Origin: Archaeoglobaceae archaeon
GTDB taxonomy: Archaea; Halobacteriota; Archaeoglobi; Archaeoglobales; Archaeoglobaceae
NCBI GenBank assembly: GCA_025059545.1
Contig: JANXDJ010000031.1
Location: 1 to 14,575, forward strand
DNA length: 14,575 bases
Reading direction: 5' to 3'
This document shows positions 13,394 through 14,575 of this stretch, one piece after another. Below the pieces are notes generated by a model. That model had not been told where the DNA came from. It did no database searches and saw nothing but the letters and a program-made list of their open reading frames with translations. The number at the start of each line of letters is the position of its first letter. The stretch's first letter is position 1. A program made the translations under genes and the position numbers.

Positions 13394-13904
13394 GGTTATT
13401 GTGATAACGAAAGGTGAAAAACTGAACACGGCTCCCATTGGAATCATAGTGGAGAATGAAAATAGTCTTAATGCAAAAGCAAAGCTCTACGCTTCGCATA
13501 CGAGACAAAATTTGGAAAAAGGAAGCTTTTTTGTAGCTAATATTATAAGAGATCCTATGATCTTCGCAATCTCCGCCTTCGAAGATCTCGGTGAAGAATT
13601 CTTTGAAAGCCTAAGTCCGCCAATAATCAAAGGCTCTTTAGCCTATTGCGAGTTTGAAGTGAATTTGAACGGACTTTATGCGGATCTAAGGCTTCTGAGG
13701 GGTGAAGTTATAAGAAATGAACTCAGAGCTGTAAATCGCGGATTTAACGCTGTTATAGAATCTTTGATCTATGCAACAAGGCTTAAAATTAATCCGAGGC
13801 TTGCGGAAAAGATTAAAGAATGCTATGAGATAATAGAGAAGTGTGGTGGAGAAAAAGAGAAAGAAGCGATGGAAATTATAAAAGAAAGAACCGGAATTCG
13901 CTGA
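13353..13904 (+). CDS. DUF447 family protein, probable tetrahydromethanopterin-biosynthesis factor
   Basis: A 183-residue protein recognised as DUF447, a flavin-reductase-like split-barrel family. Seen: GINEVIVITKGEKLNTAPIGIIVE (the family N-terminal strand pair), HTRQNLEKGSFFVANII, DPMIFAISAFEDL, AYCEFEVN, and a C-terminal helical region with NRGFNAVIESLIYATRL. The frame extends upstream to ATG 13299, but the added residues are only the CitG-like gene read in another frame; TTG 13353 with its ribosome site starts close to the conserved GINE segment. Family knowledge: DUF447 genes cluster with CitG-like genes in organisms that use tetrahydromethanopterin, and the methylotroph cluster contains both; the exact reaction is not assigned as far as I know. 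The 41-bp overlap with the CitG-like gene indicates tight coupling. Confidence 0.82.
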   Translation: MKLRDFGLWNGINEVIVITKGEKLNTAPIGIIVENENSLNAKAKLYASHTRQNLEKGSFFVANIIRDPMIFAISAFEDLGEEFFESLSPPIIKGSLAYCEFEVNLNGLYADLRLLRGEVIRNELRAVNRGFNAVIESLIYATRLKINPRLAEKIKECYEIIEKCGGEKEKEAMEIIKERTGIR

Positions 13905-13944
13905 TTTTGAAGCATCAGTTGTTTATTATACATAATTGGAAAAA

Positions 13945-13955
13945 CTTTTATATTT
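13945..13955 (+). promoter_or_regulatory. TATA box of the nuclease gene
   Basis: CTTTTATATTT is centred about 25 bp before ATG 13975. It is well placed for a leaderless message independent of the DUF447 operon. Confidence 0.55.
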
Positions 13956-13974
13956 TTAGATTTGAATTATAATA

Positions 13975-14575
13975 ATGAGTTCGAAGAGAGATTTGGAGAT
14001 TCTATTTGATCTACTCACCGAGCTCGAAAAACTTGGCTGTTTTGAAATAAAAACTAAGGAAAGAGGAAACTTGAAATACATTGAAAGTTCAGAAATCGAA
14101 AGAGATTTTGAAATCTGGTGGGAATTCATTGATAGAATTCATAAAAGGGTTCGGGGGATTAATAAAGAAAAAATAGCAGAAATATTCGATCGCCAGTTAA
14201 GTAAAATAATAGTTGGAACAAAAGCCTTACTCGATTTTGATTTAGAGGTGCTGAAAAAAGTCCTGAACGAATTGAAAAGCTCTGAAGAAGAGATTTCTAA
14301 GCCATTAGACTATGTTGAGGAGATTCATATAGAAGAGCTGATTCGTAAGAATTTTGAAAAGATTTTTCCTAATTTGGAGATCATCGATGATGGAAAACAT
14401 TATCGAACCAAAGTCGGAGCTTACATAGATATACTCGCCAAAAAGAAAGACAAAGGAGAGTATACTGTAATCGAGATTAAAAGGGGCATTCATCACTCGA
14501 TGCATTAACACAGCTTTTGGACTACGTAAATCAGATAATGGAGGAATTTAAAACAGAAAATGTAAAAGGGATCTT
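13975..14575 (+). CDS. PD-(D/E)XK nuclease (NucS/DUF91-like), frameshifted and running off the window
   Basis: The zero frame gives 177 residues ending at TAA 14506-14508. Residues 1-130 are helical and charged, without a recognised motif. From about 130 come LEIIDDGKHYRTKVGAYIDIL and a strand ending TVIEIKRG, the catalytic D...ExK of PD-(D/E)XK nucleases (Asp in YIDIL; Glu and Lys in EIK). The zero frame then reads only IHHSMH before stopping. From 14490 the -1 frame reads SSLDALTQLLDYVNQIMEEF and stays open to the window end, which is just what follows the ExK strand in NucS/DUF91-type proteins (Q-L-x-x-Y helix). So one base is missing near 14478-14490. It may be a true pseudogene or a sequencing error in the AAAAGGGG run. 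Confidence 0.75.
14479..14490 (+). other. Frameshift site in nuclease gene
   Basis: The stretch AAAAGGGGCATT is where the protein-like sequence moves from the zero frame to the -1 frame. Adding one A or one G to the homopolymer runs would join EIKRG to SSLDALTQLLDYV without a stop. No X XXY YYZ slippery heptamer in the right phase is seen. Confidence 0.65.

Noticed and set aside
14476..14508. Programmed -1 ribosomal frameshifting in the nuclease gene.
   Set aside because: No slippery heptamer in the proper phase and no clear downstream structure; a single-base indel in the AAAAGGGG run is simpler.
1..14575. CRISPR arrays, tRNA/rRNA genes, insertion sequences and attachment sites.
   Set aside because: No regularly spaced repeats, cloverleaf or GC-rich structured RNA island, transposase motif or flanking duplication was found by eye on either strand.

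Overview
The window looks like chromosomal DNA from a hyperthermophilic euryarchaeon, most likely of the Archaeoglobales or a close relative. Several things point there. The sequence is AT-leaning with heavy AGA/AGG/ATA codon use. TATA boxes sit about 25-29 bp ahead of start codons, as in leaderless archaeal transcription. The gene content is archaeal: deoxyhypusine synthase, pyruvoyl arginine decarboxylase, archaeal lumazine synthase, a CooC-like ATPase, and a CitG-like/DUF447 pair typical of tetrahydromethanopterin users. The assignment is inference; no rRNA or other taxonomic marker is present. I see no tRNA, CRISPR array or insertion sequence.

Layout. 1-539 (-): 5'-portion of a ROK sugar kinase that runs off the window. 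581-1183 (+): AMMECR1-domain protein. 1261-1932 (+): secreted or lipid-anchored protein of unknown function. 1995-3187 (-): small unknown gene followed by a radical SAM enzyme, overlapping by ATGA. 3246-4674 (+): XRE-type regulator with a nuclease-like N-terminal domain, overlapping a flavin reductase-like gene; it diverges from the previous pair across one shared, symmetrically placed TATA box. 4671-6430 (-): four tightly overlapping small genes, of which at least two look like Roadblock/LC7-fold proteins, one membrane-anchored, and the last encodes a surface coiled-coil protein with a C-terminal membrane anchor. 6543-7945 (+): CooC-type nickel-insertion ATPase overlapping a DUF166 gene. 7923-9474 (-): pyruvoyl-dependent arginine decarboxylase then deoxyhypusine synthase, the first and last steps of agmatine/spermidine-dependent hypusination. 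9475-10011: the only long gap, very AT-rich, holding promoters and little else. 10012-11560 (+): ribH and an aspartate-type aminotransferase, overlapping. 11637-13904 (+): membrane-anchored DsbA-like thiol oxidoreductase, then CitG-like and DUF447 genes probably serving tetrahydromethanopterin synthesis. 13975-end (+): a PD-(D/E)XK nuclease reading frame broken by a -1 frameshift just past its catalytic EIK motif.

Working together: much of the window fits one-carbon and CO-dehydrogenase metabolism (CooC, CitG-like/DUF447), cofactor synthesis (RibH) and translation-factor modification (PdaD, DHS). The most novel-looking part is the four-gene Roadblock-like operon at 4671-6430. It has a candidate operator (perfect 8-4-8 inverted repeat) between its TATA box and first start codon, and diverges from the CooC ATPase. 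It has the makings of a membrane scaffold linked to a surface protein, with no GTPase visible in the window.
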